The notes: a model not told the origin generated them from the sequence alone. DNA of 32,029 nt from Sulfitobacter sp. (GCA_024636445.1 JAGXHE010000046.1:1-32029), one strand, 5' to 3'. Counted from the first letter of the stretch, positions 16,253-25,448 are shown. Numbers and translations are program-made.

Positions 16253-17059
16253 TCAGGGGGCAAGCCAGACTTCCAGCAGGTTGGGCCGTGCGATCAGCCC
16301 TGCTTCGGAAAAGTCGTTGACCAGAACATCGGCCCCGTCCAGTCGCGCCGACAGGTCGCGGGCCAGCCATTTGGCGTTTTCGGCATAGTCGGCGCTGTAA
16401 TATCTGATCTGGGTTTTCGACGGCCCGCGCGACACTTCTTCGCCGCCCTGATCCGCGCCCGCGATGTTCCACCCGCTGTCGGCAAGATCCGCAGCGATAT
16501 CTTTCGATGTGTCACGGGTGACGGGGGGCGTGAACTGCATGTAGATCAAGGGCGGTTCCGTCCCGCTTCCGGCCACGATCACGGGTTCCTCGGGCGGCGG
16601 CATGCCGTCGACCGCGACAGGTGGCAAGACGGGCGTCTCGACCGCTTCGGGCGTGTTCGACGTCACCGAAAAGCTGTTGCCCTTTTCCCCGGCCTCAAAG
16701 CGCGCCTTGCACACATGCGGCGGCTCCTCGAAGATCGTGCGCCAGCACGGCGGCGAGGGCGTGCGCCCGGTCATCTGTATGACACTGTCAAAGGCGCAGA
16801 ACAGAATCAGGCCCAGCACCGCCACGAACATCCAGCCCATCACCGTCTTCATCAGGGGATTGGACACCACAAAGGTCAGCACCGTCGCGACCAGTCCGAA
16901 CCCGAGGATATAGACCGCCAGCGTGATCACGTTCTGGCCGCCCCCGATCCAGCTGACCGCAACGGCCCCTGCGGCGACCACACCAAGGCCGGTCATGATC
17001 AGGATCGTGCCCGCGCGGTTGAGCTTGAGAATGGATTGCAGAAAATCTATCGGGGTCAT
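16253..17059 (-). CDS. Membrane protein of unknown function with a periplasmic-type C-terminal domain
   Basis: A 268-aa protein I cannot place in a named family. Three hydrophobic segments lie in the first 110 residues (about 16-36, 42-65 and 75-95), then a cysteine-containing stretch, a proline-rich linker (TPVLPPVAVDGMPPPEEP), and an alpha/beta C-terminal domain of about 90 residues. The last part, IRYYSADYAENAKWLARDL followed by ADVLVNDFSE, recalls the LytR C-terminal fold or other peptidoglycan-related small domains, but this is a weak resemblance. AAGGA is 9 nt before the chosen ATG. It precedes ettA on the same strand with a 115-bp gap. Confidence 0.75.
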   Translation of the reverse strand: MTPIDFLQSILKLNRAGTILIMTGLGVVAAGAVAVSWIGGGQNVITLAVYILGFGLVATVLTFVVSNPLMKTVMGWMFVAVLGLILFCAFDSVIQMTGRTPSPPCWRTIFEEPPHVCKARFEAGEKGNSFSVTSNTPEAVETPVLPPVAVDGMPPPEEPVIVAGSGTEPPLIYMQFTPPVTRDTSKDIAADLADSGWNIAGADQGGEEVSRGPSKTQIRYYSADYAENAKWLARDLSARLDGADVLVNDFSEAGLIARPNLLEVWLAP

Positions 17060-17230
17060 TGAAAAAGGTCCTTGCGTCAAATGCGTGAACGCAGGGTAAT
17101 GCAATTTATAAGGGAAGCGTTAATGGTTTTTGAGCGATTCAGCGGGGCGCCTGGTGCACTTGATGGCAGATTTGTCGGTGACAGGGTGCACGTGGTTGAT
17201 TGACGCCGCACTCTGGGGCAACAAGCGGTG

Positions 17231-17836
17231 ATGAACAGCGCGCGCCCCTTTGCCGGACCCGGTCAGACCATCGGTCTTCTGGGCGGATCTTTCGATCCGG
17301 CCCACGCGGGGCATGTGCATATCACCCGCGAGGCGCTCAAACGGTTCGGTCTCGACGCGGTGTGGTGGCTGGTCAGCCCCGGCAACCCGCTGAAATCCAA
17401 GGGCCCCGCGCCGCTGGCAAAACGTATGGCGCAGGCGCAGCACCTGATGCAGCACCCGCGTGTGACAGTCACCGACATCGAGGCGCAGCTTGGCACGCGC
17501 TACACGGCGGAAACGCTCAAGGCATTGCAGGCGCGCTACCACAACGTGCGCTTTGTCTGGCTGATGGGGGCGGACAATCTGGCGCAACTGCATCTCTGGC
17601 AGGACTGGCGCTGGATCGTGGCCAACGTGCCCATCGGGGTGCTTGCCCGTCCGGGCGACCGGATCTCGGCACGGATGAGCCCGGCGGCGCGGCTGTTTGC
17701 GCCCTACCGCATTGCAGGGCGTCATTCGCATCAACTCGGGCAGGCAGACGCGCCCGCGTGGTGTTTCGTCAACGTGCCGATGGTGGCGCACTCGTCCAGC
17801 GCGATCCGCGCGGCGGGCGGCTGGTCAGCGGCTTAA
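17231..17836 (+). CDS. nadD: Nicotinate-nucleotide adenylyltransferase NadD
   Basis: A 201-aa cytoplasmic enzyme that joins ATP and nicotinate mononucleotide to give deamido-NAD+. The nucleotidyltransferase signature [14 protein letters not shown] contains the HxGH-type ATP site, and SSSAIR near the C-terminus is the second phosphate-binding motif (ISSTxIR in the family). [15 protein letters not shown] is a NadD hallmark. Length is usual. GTG 17228 directly precedes ATG 17231; the ribosome site is weak for both. It ends one base before the convergent exporter gene. In many alphaproteobacteria nadD lies near proA, obg and rsfS; that context is absent here. Confidence 0.94.
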   Translation: MNSARPFAGPGQTIGLLGGSFDPAHAGHVHITREALKRFGLDAVWWLVSPGNPLKSKGPAPLAKRMAQAQHLMQHPRVTVTDIEAQLGTRYTAETLKALQARYHNVRFVWLMGADNLAQLHLWQDWRWIVANVPIGVLARPGDRISARMSPAARLFAPYRIAGRHSHQLGQADAPAWCFVNVPMVAHSSSAIRAAGGWSAA

Positions 17837-17837
17837 C

Positions 17838-18665
17838 TCAGCGGCGTAGGCGGGCCGACACCACGCCAGCGCCCACGATCAGCGCCAGCCCGACCCACGT
17901 CAGCGCATCGGGCAGCGCGCCGAAAATCGCCCAGCCCAGCCCGACAGCCGCCAGCAGTTGAAAATAGACCAGCGGTGCCAGCTTGGTCGCCGGTGCGATC
18001 CGGTTGGCATAGAGCAGCAGCAGATTGCCCAGCATCGACCCCGCAGCGCTCAGCAGGGTCAGACCCGCAACCGTCGCCGTGGCGGGCGGCAGATTGGCCA
18101 GCCCGAACGGCAGCAATGCCAGTGCCGCAATCGCAAACTGCGTGAACGCCAGTGCCACAGGCGATCCAAGGCCAGCCAGCCAGCGCGAGGCGGTCAGAAA
18201 CATGCCGTAGAAGGTTCCCGCAGCCACCGCCCAGATCAGCCCGGCACCACCGCCAAATCCGGGGCGCACCACGATCAGCACGCCGACAAAGCCCAGCACG
18301 ATCAGCGCCACGCGCAGCCCGGTGACCCGTTCACGCAGCACCAGCGCCCCCAGCGCAAAGCTGATCAGCGGGCCGATAAAGAATGCGGCAAAGACATCCG
18401 CCACGGCTTCGGTCCGCAGCGCCATCTGGATACAGGTGATGCCCGCCGCCAGTATCAGCGCCCGCAGCCAGATCCGCCAGTTGCGCAGCAAGCCAAAGGC
18501 GCTGCGCGGCGCAAAGGGCGCGATCATCACGGCCGCAAGGAAAAACCGCGACGACGCGACCCACAGGGGCGATGCGCCGTAGGTCGACGTCAGCAGTTTG
18601 CCCGCGCTGTCTCCCAGCGGGATCAACGACATGGCGACAAACATGATCAAGGCGGCGCGGTGCAT
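17838..18665 (-). CDS. DMT-superfamily transporter (EamA family)
   Basis: A 275-aa inner-membrane protein with about ten hydrophobic segments in two repeated EamA halves (roughly 1-135 and 140-270). The first half ends in LGALVLRERVTGLRVALIVLGFVGVLIVV, and the second has the matching ALTWVGLALIVGAGVVSARLRR. This is the drug/metabolite transporter type, usually an exporter of small metabolites; the substrate cannot be told. It converges on nadD with a single-base gap and lies back to back with the carboxypeptidase gene. Confidence 0.88.
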   Translation of the reverse strand: MHRAALIMFVAMSLIPLGDSAGKLLTSTYGASPLWVASSRFFLAAVMIAPFAPRSAFGLLRNWRIWLRALILAAGITCIQMALRTEAVADVFAAFFIGPLISFALGALVLRERVTGLRVALIVLGFVGVLIVVRPGFGGGAGLIWAVAAGTFYGMFLTASRWLAGLGSPVALAFTQFAIAALALLPFGLANLPPATATVAGLTLLSAAGSMLGNLLLLYANRIAPATKLAPLVYFQLLAAVGLGWAIFGALPDALTWVGLALIVGAGVVSARLRR

Positions 18666-18777
18666 GACGGGCTGCTACCACGCGGGCAGGGGGTTGGGAA
18701 TGGACCACGGTTCTGTTACCGGAAACCCTCGGATTGCGGCTTGTCCATCGCTTCGCTCCAAGGTTATTCTGCCTCCT

Positions 18778-20268
18778 ATGGCCCACCAGATATCCAGACG
18801 CTTCTTTCTGTCCGCAACTGCGGCGACCCTTGCCACAGGGGCCGTTGCCGATGCGCCCAAGACCTCCCTGCTTCCGCGTTTGCGCGGCCAAGCCTTTCGC
18901 AAAAAAGCGGTCGCTGGCCCCGAAGTCATCGTGGCCGACGCCAAGCTGGGCGGGCAGGTATGCTACTCCGTGGCCGATGCTAAAACCGGCCTGCGTCTCG
19001 AGGGGATGAACCCCCAAACCGGCACGCCGCCTGCCAGCACGGCCAAGGCGATCACCGCGCTTTACGCGCTGGACGTGCTGGGCGGCGATCACCGGTTCGA
19101 GACGCAGGTGGTGGCGACCGGCACCGTGACCGACGGCATCGTCTCGGGCGATCTGGTTCTGCTGGGCGGCGGCGATCCCAGCCTTGATACCAATGCGCTG
19201 GCCACATTGGCCGCGAACGTCAAGGCGGCGGGCATCCGCGAAGTGCGCGGCGGTCTGGTGATCTACGATGGCGGACCCGCCAACGTCACCACGATCGACC
19301 CGGACCAACCGGCGCATGTGGGCTACAGCCCTGCCGTCTCGGGCATCGCGCTGAACTACAACCGGGTGCATTTCGAATGGAAACGCAACGGCGCTGACTA
19401 TGCGGTGACGATGGACGCGCGGTCGAACAAATACCGGCCCGACGTGATCGTCGCACAGATGCGCATCGCGGACCGGTCCGGGCCCGTCTACACCTATGCC
19501 GACACCAACGGGCGCGACGACTGGACCGTGGCGCGGGGCGCGCTGGGCACGGGCGGTGCGCGCTGGCTGCCGGTGCGCAAGCCCGCGCTCTACGCAGGCG
19601 ACGTATTCCATACCATGCTGCGGTCTCAGGGCATCGTCGTGCCTGCGGCCAAAGTGACCTCTGCGCTGCCATCGGGGCAGGTGCTGGCGCGTCATTTCAG
19701 CGATGATCTGCGTGCTCTGGTCAAGGACATGCTGCTCTATTCCACGAACCTGACCGCCGAGATGGTCGGACTGGCCGCAACCGTCAAACGCGGTGTCGCT
19801 CCCCAGACGTTGAAGCAATCCGCAGCCGCCATGAACGACTGGGCGCGTCAGACATTGGGCGTTGAGGGCCTGGGTTTGGTGGATCATTCGGGTCTGAGCG
19901 AAGACAGCCGGGTAACGGCAGACGGCATGGTCGAGGCGCTGGTCAAGGTCTACGGCGACGATAACCTGCGCCCGCTGCTAAAGATAATTCCGCTGCGCGA
20001 CGTCAAGGGGCGGCCGATCTCGTCGGGGCCGGTCACGGTTCAGGCCAAGACCGGCACGCTGAATTTCGTGTCGGGACTGGCGGGGTATATTTCGGCAAAG
20101 GACGGCACGGTCATGGCCTTTGCCATCTTTGCCGCCGACGAGGACCGCCGCGCCGAACTGACCAGAGCGCAGCGCGAACGCCCGGAGGGTGCGCGCTGGT
20201 ACAACGGACGCGCCAAGAACATGCAGCAAGAGCTGATAGAACGCTGGGGCGCGCTTTACAGCAGTTAA
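18778..20268 (+). CDS. dacB: D-alanyl-D-alanine carboxypeptidase/endopeptidase (PBP4/DacB, peptidase S13)
   Basis: A 496-aa exported penicillin-binding protein that trims or cleaves peptidoglycan cross-links. The N-terminus SRRFFLSATAATLATGAVA is a Tat-type signal. The three active-site motifs are complete: S87-T-A-K90 in PPASTAKAI, S322-T-N324 in YSTNLTAEM and K424-T-G426 in QAKTGTLNF. Between the first two motifs lies the long insertion typical of S13 enzymes, with VSGDLVLLGGGDPSL. Length fits (470-500 aa). The ATG at 18778 is followed at once by the signal; longer forms lack it. The gene stands alone and ends 1 bp before the convergent TerB-like gene. Confidence 0.94.
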   Translation: MAHQISRRFFLSATAATLATGAVADAPKTSLLPRLRGQAFRKKAVAGPEVIVADAKLGGQVCYSVADAKTGLRLEGMNPQTGTPPASTAKAITALYALDVLGGDHRFETQVVATGTVTDGIVSGDLVLLGGGDPSLDTNALATLAANVKAAGIREVRGGLVIYDGGPANVTTIDPDQPAHVGYSPAVSGIALNYNRVHFEWKRNGADYAVTMDARSNKYRPDVIVAQMRIADRSGPVYTYADTNGRDDWTVARGALGTGGARWLPVRKPALYAGDVFHTMLRSQGIVVPAAKVTSALPSGQVLARHFSDDLRALVKDMLLYSTNLTAEMVGLAATVKRGVAPQTLKQSAAAMNDWARQTLGVEGLGLVDHSGLSEDSRVTADGMVEALVKVYGDDNLRPLLKIIPLRDVKGRPISSGPVTVQAKTGTLNFVSGLAGYISAKDGTVMAFAIFAADEDRRAELTRAQRERPEGARWYNGRAKNMQQELIERWGALYSS

Positions 20269-20269
20269 G

Positions 20270-20695
20270 CTACAGCTTGACGTGACGCGCACGCGCGCCG
20301 CGTTCGATGGCGGCCGCGTGCAGACGGTCAAGGTTCAGCTCGTAGCGGATTTCCTCAAGCAGACGCAGCTCGCTTTCGTTCAGATGCGCATTCGACGCGG
20401 CCACATCGCAGGCCAGCGCATAGGCGGTCTCGAACAGGCGCTCGGGCAATGCCGCGCGCACCAGTCCAAACAGCGCATCCAGCCCGTCCTCCTGGTCGAA
20501 CAGATCGAACACCACCTGACTTACTGTCGCCAGACGGTCGGTGTCATAGCCTGCAAACACCGGCAATGTGTTGATGGCGGTGTTGATCTTGAGCAGCTCG
20601 GTGGTTTCCATCTCGGAATCCGATGCGGAAACGGCGATCATGACAGCGACCAGCGCATCCTGCTCGGTCATCGACGTCTGGGTGTCTTGGGGCAC
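20270..20695 (-). CDS. TerB-like (tellurite resistance TerB family) protein
   Basis: A 141-aa all-helical acidic protein resembling the TerB/DjlA fold, with the pattern ALVAVMIAVSASDSEMETTEL and a C-terminal EELRYEL-like segment (LRLLEEIRYELNLDR). TerB-like domains bind metal or partner proteins; members outside ter operons are mostly uncharacterised, and nothing here links this one to tellurite. A GTG at 20695 with AAAGGA 9 nt upstream is preferred to ATG 20671, which would give 133 residues. It lies between convergent dacB and divergent lysK, 118 bp from the latter. Confidence 0.8.
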   Translation of the reverse strand: MPQDTQTSMTEQDALVAVMIAVSASDSEMETTELLKINTAINTLPVFAGYDTDRLATVSQVVFDLFDQEDGLDALFGLVRAALPERLFETAYALACDVAASNAHLNESELRLLEEIRYELNLDRLHAAAIERGARARHVKL

Positions 20696-20813
20696 GGGGC
20701 ACCGTCCTTTGGTCAGCGTGTTGCAGGTGCAGAATATTGACGCGCACCCCTTTGCACAATAGGTAGCGGCGGTACTGCGCGGTAATGCGCGTTCGATGTT
20801 AAGGATAAGTAAC

Positions 20814-22403
20814 ATGGCCAAGATCATGGCGAAAATGACGGAAGCTGGCATGACCAGCAAAGCGTGGCCTTTCGAAGAGGCCCGCCGCATCCTCAAACGC
20901 TATGAAAAGGCACCCCCCGAAAAGGGTTACGTGCTGTTCGAGACCGGCTATGGCCCCAGCGGCCTGCCGCATATCGGCACCTTCGGCGAGGTGGCGCGCA
21001 CCACGATGATCCGCCGCGCCTTTCAGGAAATCAGCGACATCCCGACGCGTCTGATCTGCTTTTCCGACGATCTGGACGGCATGCGCAAGGTGCCCGGCAA
21101 CGTGCCCAACCCCGACGCCTTGCAGGAATATCTGCAAAAGCCGCTGACATCGGTGCCGGACCCCTTCGAGAAATTCGAAAGCTTCGGCCACCACAACAAC
21201 GCGATGCTGCGCCGGTTCCTCGACACCTTCGGCTTTGACTACGAGTTCATCTCGGCCACCGAATTCTACGCTTCGGGCCAGTTCGACGAAGTGCTGCTGC
21301 GCGCCGCCGAAAAATATGACGAGATCATGGAGGTCATGCTCAAAAGCCTGCGCGAAGAGCGCAGCAAGACCTATTCGATCTTCCTGCCCATCCACCCCGA
21401 CACCGGGCGCGTCCTGTATGTGCCGATGAAAGAGGTGAACGCAGCCGACGGCACGATCACCTTCGACGATATGGACGGCACCGAAATGACCCTGCCGCTG
21501 ACCGGCGGCAATGTGAAATTGCAGTGGAAACCCGATTTCGGCGCGCGCTGGGCCGCACTCGAGGTCGACTTCGAGATGTACGGCAAGGACCACAGCACCA
21601 ACACGCCGATCTACGACAGCATCTGCCGTATTCTGGGCTGGAAGCCACCCGAACACTTCACCTACGAATTGTTCCTCGACGAGAACGGCCAGAAGATCTC
21701 GAAGTCCTCCGGCAACGGCGTCAGCATCGACGATTGGCTGACCTATGCCAGCGCCGAAAGCCTGTCGTATTTCATGTATCAAAAGCCCAAAACCGCCAAG
21801 CGGATGCACTTCGACGTGATCCCCAAGGCCGTGGACGAATACCACCAGCAATTGCGCGCCTACGCAGGTCAGGACGACACCGCGCGGCTGAACAACCCCG
21901 TCTGGCACATCCACGGCGGCGATGTTCCGACGTCGAAAATGCTGGTGCCGTTCTCGATGCTGCTGAACCTCGCCTCGGTCTCGCAGGCCGAAGACAAGGA
22001 CCAGCTTTGGGGGTTCATCCAGCGCTACGCCCCCGATGCGACACCGCAAAGCAACCCCGACATGGATCAGGCGGCGGGCTTTGCCGTGCGCTATTTCAAC
22101 GACTTCGTCAAACCCAAGCGGACCTTCCGCCTGCCCACCGATCTTGAGCGCGAAGCCCTCGAAGCGCTGCGCGACGAACTGAGCGCCTATGACGGTGCAC
22201 GCGACGACGAGGCGCTGCAATCCATCGTCTACGCCGTGGGCCGCGACCGGTTCGATCCGCTCAAGGCATGGTTCTCCGCGCTCTACGAGGTGCTGCTCGG
22301 TGCGAGCCAGGGCCCGCGTTTCGGCGGCTTTATCGCGCTCTACGGCGTCGATGAAACCGTCGCGCTGATCGACCGCGCACTGGCGGGCGAACTGGTCTCC
22401 TGA
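20814..22403 (+). CDS. lysK: Lysyl-tRNA synthetase, class I
   Basis: A 529-aa cytoplasmic aminoacyl-tRNA synthetase that charges tRNA-Lys. It is the archaeal-type class I enzyme used by many alphaproteobacteria in place of LysS. The HIGH-type motif is HIGTF (53-57), preceded by [11 protein letters not shown], and the KMSKS-type motif is KISKSSG (294-300). The middle has the substrate site with [10 protein letters not shown], and the C-terminal helical half is as expected. Length agrees with the family (about 510-540). AAGGAT lies 7 nt before ATG 20814; a second ATG at 20826 is possible. A good terminator follows. Confidence 0.95.
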   Translation: MAKIMAKMTEAGMTSKAWPFEEARRILKRYEKAPPEKGYVLFETGYGPSGLPHIGTFGEVARTTMIRRAFQEISDIPTRLICFSDDLDGMRKVPGNVPNPDALQEYLQKPLTSVPDPFEKFESFGHHNNAMLRRFLDTFGFDYEFISATEFYASGQFDEVLLRAAEKYDEIMEVMLKSLREERSKTYSIFLPIHPDTGRVLYVPMKEVNAADGTITFDDMDGTEMTLPLTGGNVKLQWKPDFGARWAALEVDFEMYGKDHSTNTPIYDSICRILGWKPPEHFTYELFLDENGQKISKSSGNGVSIDDWLTYASAESLSYFMYQKPKTAKRMHFDVIPKAVDEYHQQLRAYAGQDDTARLNNPVWHIHGGDVPTSKMLVPFSMLLNLASVSQAEDKDQLWGFIQRYAPDATPQSNPDMDQAAGFAVRYFNDFVKPKRTFRLPTDLEREALEALRDELSAYDGARDDEALQSIVYAVGRDRFDPLKAWFSALYEVLLGASQGPRFGGFIALYGVDETVALIDRALAGELVS

Positions 22404-22414
22404 GGGCTTCAAAG

Positions 22415-22447
22415 AAACACGGGCAGGATCTCACCGGCCCGTGTTTT
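22415..22447 (+). terminator. Rho-independent terminator of lysK
   Basis: AAACACGGGC pairs perfectly with GCCCGTGTTT over 10 bp with a 12-nt loop; the final T run (TTTT) follows directly. It lies 12 nt after the lysK stop. Confidence 0.85.
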
Positions 22448-22473
22448 GCCGTCCGACAAATTTACGCTAGGTT

Positions 22474-22494
22474 ACCTCTCTTTCACAAAGAGGT
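22474..22494 (+). promoter_or_regulatory. Hairpin covering the ribosome-binding site of the DUF4864 gene
   Basis: ACCT(CT)CTTT-CAC-AAAGAGGT can fold with 8 bp and a 2-nt bulge. Its 3' arm contains the Shine-Dalgarno AAAGAGG, 6 nt before ATG 22500. Such a structure could lower or thermally tune translation; this is inference from sequence. Confidence 0.4.
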
Positions 22495-22499
22495 ATACC

Positions 22500-22925
22500 A
22501 TGTCACGATTTTTCCTGTCCGCGCTGTTCGCCCTAACGCTGTCCCTAACTCTGTCCCTGACCCTCGCGCTGCCCGCGCAGGCGCAGGATGCAGCTATCGA
22601 AGATACGATCAACAGCCAGATCGAGGCCTTTCAGGCCGACGACTTCGATCAGGCCTTTGATTATGCCAGCCCGTCGCTGCAAAGCATGTTCCGCACCTCC
22701 GAGAACTTCCGCCAGATGGTCACCCAAGGCTATCCGATGGTCTGGCGTCCCGCTCAGGTGGAATATCTGGAACAGCGCAACGAAGACGGCGCGATCTGGC
22801 AAAAGGTGCTGATCACCGACCAGAAGGGCGGTGTGCATGTGCTGGACTACCGGATGCTGCAGACCGACGAAGGCTGGAAAATCAACGGTGTGACCCTGCT
22901 TGACAGCAGCGCCGTCGCCGTCTGA
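22500..22925 (+). CDS. Secreted DUF4864-family protein
   Basis: A 141-aa protein with a signal peptide (about 1-28, ending ALPAQAQ). The mature part has the NTF2-like build of DUF4864: an opening helix IEDTINSQIEAFQADDFDQAF, then ASPSLQSMFRTSENFRQMV, then paired strands WQKVLITDQKGG and VLDYRMLQTDEGWKINGV. The family is frequent in Rhodobacteraceae and its function is unknown; the fold could bind a small ligand in the periplasm. The signal peptide hydrophobic core is encoded by a 12-bp tandem repeat. The ribosome site lies in a possible hairpin. Confidence 0.85.
   Translation: MSRFFLSALFALTLSLTLSLTLALPAQAQDAAIEDTINSQIEAFQADDFDQAFDYASPSLQSMFRTSENFRQMVTQGYPMVWRPAQVEYLEQRNEDGAIWQKVLITDQKGGVHVLDYRMLQTDEGWKINGVTLLDSSAVAV
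22533..22568 (+). repeat. Three 12-bp tandem repeats coding the signal peptide core
   Basis: CTAACGCTGTCC, CTAACTCTGTCC and CTGACCCTCGCG encode LTLS-LTLS-LTLA. Copies one and two differ at one base; the third is diverged. Loss or gain of a unit keeps the frame and changes the length of the hydrophobic core by four residues. Confidence 0.7.
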
Positions 22926-22954
22926 TCGCAGATTTTCAGCCCCGACCACCGTGA

Positions 22955-22972
22955 CGGTGCTGTGAAGCACCG
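22955..22972 (+). terminator. Hairpin after the DUF4864 gene
   Basis: CGGTGCT-GTGA-AGCACCG forms a perfect 7-bp stem 29 nt after the stop. The flank TTAACTT is only partly T-rich, so termination is plausible but not certain. Confidence 0.45.
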
Positions 22973-23094
22973 TTAACTTCGTGCCGTTACATCCTGCCCC
23001 CGGAACGGGTGGCGTCGCCCCTGTCAGGTCAACACCGGCGATTGCACGGGGCCGTTCGGGGCCCTTTGCCGCGCCGCGGGAAAGGGTGAAACAC

Positions 23095-25380
23095 ATGAAC
23101 AAGGCAATAACCGACGGCATACTGCTGATGCCGCCACCGTTCGCAAACGGGTTGAATGTCTATTCCAGCGGCGACGGCACGCCGGGGTCGGACACCTACG
23201 CAAGTGCCGCCAACGCGGCCTTCGTGCCCGCCGATCAGGACTTTGCCGGATGTCTTGAGGTTCAGAAAAACGCCAGCACCACCAAACTGCGCTACATGGG
23301 CGAAACCCCGATGCTGCCCGGCTGCTATCTGCGCGTCACCGCACGGGTCAAAGCCATCAGTGGCAACCTGCCGTCCGTCCGCATCGCAGGCTACGCCGCA
23401 GCCGCAGGGGGGGCCAACGTCGCAGGCGTGGTGCAGACCGGGCAGGCCACGACCCTGACCAGCTACGGCACCATCGTCGAGGTCAGCGCGATCATCGGCA
23501 CGGGCGACCGCACCGGCGTCGACATGGTCTGGGGAACACAGGCGATCTACGGCCACTTCGGACTGGACCTCACGGGCCCCAACGGTGGCGTGGTGCGCAT
23601 CGACGATATCGTGATCGAGGACGTCACGTCGGTCTTTCTGCGCGATATGCTGGCGCAGATCGACGTGCGCGACTACGGCGCGGTGGGCGACGGTGTGACC
23701 GACGACAGCGCCGCCTTCGATGCGGCCAACGCGGCGGCGGCGGGGCGGCATGTGCTGATCCCCGCAGGCGTCTACCGGCTGAACAGCGACATCACCTTCG
23801 ACACCCACGTGACGTTCGAAGGCACGGTGTCGATGCCGACAGACGCAGTTCTGCTGCTGCGCCGCGATTTCCACCTGCCCGCCTATATCGACGCGTTCGA
23901 GAACGAGGAAGAAGCGTTCAAAAAGGCGTTTCAGGCGCTTCTGAACAACGCCGACCATGAATCGCTCGACATGGGCGGGCGCAAGATCACCGTGACGGAA
24001 CCCATCGACATGATCGCAACCGTCCCCAGCAAGACCAGCTATGCCACCCGCCGCATCATCCGCAACGGTCAGTTCGAGGCTTCGGGCACAGCCGCATGGG
24101 CCACGCAGACAACCACCTCGCAGGCCACATATGACCCCGACAACGCCACCCGTCTCGACAATGTGGTGAACGTCGCCAACATCGAGGTCGGCAGCCTGAT
24201 CACCGGCAACGGCGTCGGCCGCGAGGTCTACGTGCGCTCCAAGAACGTCGCCCAACAACGCATCACCCTGTCCGCACCGCTCTACGACGCCGACGGCACG
24301 CAGAACTTCACCTTCAAGAGGTTCCGTTACCTGCTGGATTTCAGCGGCTTTTCCAGCCTGTCCAAGTTCGGTCTCGATGGGATCGAATTTCAGTGCAACA
24401 ACGTCTGCTCGGGCATCCTGCTGGCCGAATCCGGGCTGATCTTCACGGTGCAGGATTGCTATATCTCGCGCCCCAAGGATCGCGGCATCACCTCGCACGG
24501 CGGCGGCTGTCAGGGCATGATCATCGACCGCTGCCAGTTCCTGTCCTCCGAGGATGGCGCAGACGTGTCCGACCGCGTCTCGATCGGCTTCAACATCAAC
24601 GCCAACGACGTCAAGATCCGCAACAACCGCGCGACCAAGTTCCGCCATTGGGCGGTGATCGGCGGCGGATCGTCGATCATCATCGGCAACCACTTCTTTC
24701 AGGGCGACACGGTCAACGGCGGCGTGCGCAGCGCCGGGCTGGTGATGGCGAAACCGCACAGCTCGGGCGTCATCTCGGCCAATTACATCGACAATTGCTT
24801 TATCGAATGGACCAACGAACACGATCAGGCGCCCGAATTCAATTCCGAGTTTTCGTTCAGCGCCATGAGGATCACCGGCAACACCTTCCTGTCGGGCGGC
24901 GTCGCTCCGTGGTTCAGCTACATCGTGGTGAAACCGCACGGGGTGGGGCACTTCCTGTCGGGTGTGTCGATCACCGGCAACAAGTTCCGGTCGATCAGCG
25001 GCAACATCGACAGGGTCGAACGGGTGGACACCTCCTTTGCCGATCTGGACCGCGCACGGTTCAAGGACATCGAGTTTCACGGCAATTCCTTCCACGGCAT
25101 CAATACCTCCGTGTCCAATCCCCTGCGCCTGCGCCACGGCGAAGCCAGCACATCGCAGACATGGGTGATCGACACCAAGGGCGAGTTGCCCTTCGGCGGC
25201 TGGGCGCGACAGGTCACAAGCCTCACGGCGCACGGTCCGGTGCGCAACGACAACAACGTGATCCAGTACGATATGCCCTACACCAAGCCCGAAGAAGGCC
25301 CGAACCGCGATCAGGTACATCTGGGTTGGGCTCAGCCGGTGAAGGGCACTGTGAACCTGAATGTCCGACTGGACAACTAA
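23095..25380 (+). CDS. Right-handed beta-helix protein, GH28/pectate-lyase-3-like (tailspike-like)
   Basis: A 761-aa protein with no signal peptide. Residues about 1-180 look like a beta-sandwich or carbohydrate-binding head. From about 190, VRDYGAVGDGVTDDSAAFDAA and VLIPAGVYRLNSD are the classic entry to a pectate-lyase-3 (GH28-related) beta-helix, a fold shared with phage tailspikes. The rungs follow with repeated N-x-F and I-x-G-N patterns (NVKIRNNRATKF, SIIIGNHFFQ, RITGNTF, SITGNKF). A 100-residue insertion near 260-400 breaks the helix. ATG 23095 has AAAGGGTG 7 nt upstream. Catalytic acids cannot be assigned. No phage genes are nearby. It may be a cell-surface or particle-bound glycan-binding protein. 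Confidence 0.8.
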   Translation: MNKAITDGILLMPPPFANGLNVYSSGDGTPGSDTYASAANAAFVPADQDFAGCLEVQKNASTTKLRYMGETPMLPGCYLRVTARVKAISGNLPSVRIAGYAAAAGGANVAGVVQTGQATTLTSYGTIVEVSAIIGTGDRTGVDMVWGTQAIYGHFGLDLTGPNGGVVRIDDIVIEDVTSVFLRDMLAQIDVRDYGAVGDGVTDDSAAFDAANAAAAGRHVLIPAGVYRLNSDITFDTHVTFEGTVSMPTDAVLLLRRDFHLPAYIDAFENEEEAFKKAFQALLNNADHESLDMGGRKITVTEPIDMIATVPSKTSYATRRIIRNGQFEASGTAAWATQTTTSQATYDPDNATRLDNVVNVANIEVGSLITGNGVGREVYVRSKNVAQQRITLSAPLYDADGTQNFTFKRFRYLLDFSGFSSLSKFGLDGIEFQCNNVCSGILLAESGLIFTVQDCYISRPKDRGITSHGGGCQGMIIDRCQFLSSEDGADVSDRVSIGFNINANDVKIRNNRATKFRHWAVIGGGSSIIIGNHFFQGDTVNGGVRSAGLVMAKPHSSGVISANYIDNCFIEWTNEHDQAPEFNSEFSFSAMRITGNTFLSGGVAPWFSYIVVKPHGVGHFLSGVSITGNKFRSISGNIDRVERVDTSFADLDRARFKDIEFHGNSFHGINTSVSNPLRLRHGEASTSQTWVIDTKGELPFGGWARQVTSLTAHGPVRNDNNVIQYDMPYTKPEEGPNRDQVHLGWAQPVKGTVNLNVRLDN

Positions 25381-25404
25381 GCAGTTTACGCCGTTCCAAC
25401 GTTC

Positions 25405-25434
25405 AGGGCCCGCACCCATTCCGGTGCGGGCCCT
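25405..25434. terminator. Bidirectional hairpin between convergent genes
   Basis: AGGGCCCGCACC pairs perfectly over 12 bp with GGTGCGGGCCCT around a 6-nt loop (CATTCC). It lies 24 nt after the beta-helix gene and 14 nt after the stop of the minus-strand gene. No long T run is seen on either strand. Confidence 0.7.
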
Positions 25435-25448
25435 GTGCTGTCCGGGCT

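Noticed and set aside
22973-22992. CtrA-like TTAAC and TTAC half-sites upstream of the beta-helix gene
   Set aside because: The half-sites are spaced 10 nt apart and not 7, so they do not form a CtrA box.
23095-25380. Prophage island around the tailspike-like gene
   Set aside because: No capsid, terminase, integrase, lysis genes or att-like repeats flank it; the neighbours are lysK, a DUF4864 gene, a hemerythrin gene and uvrB.
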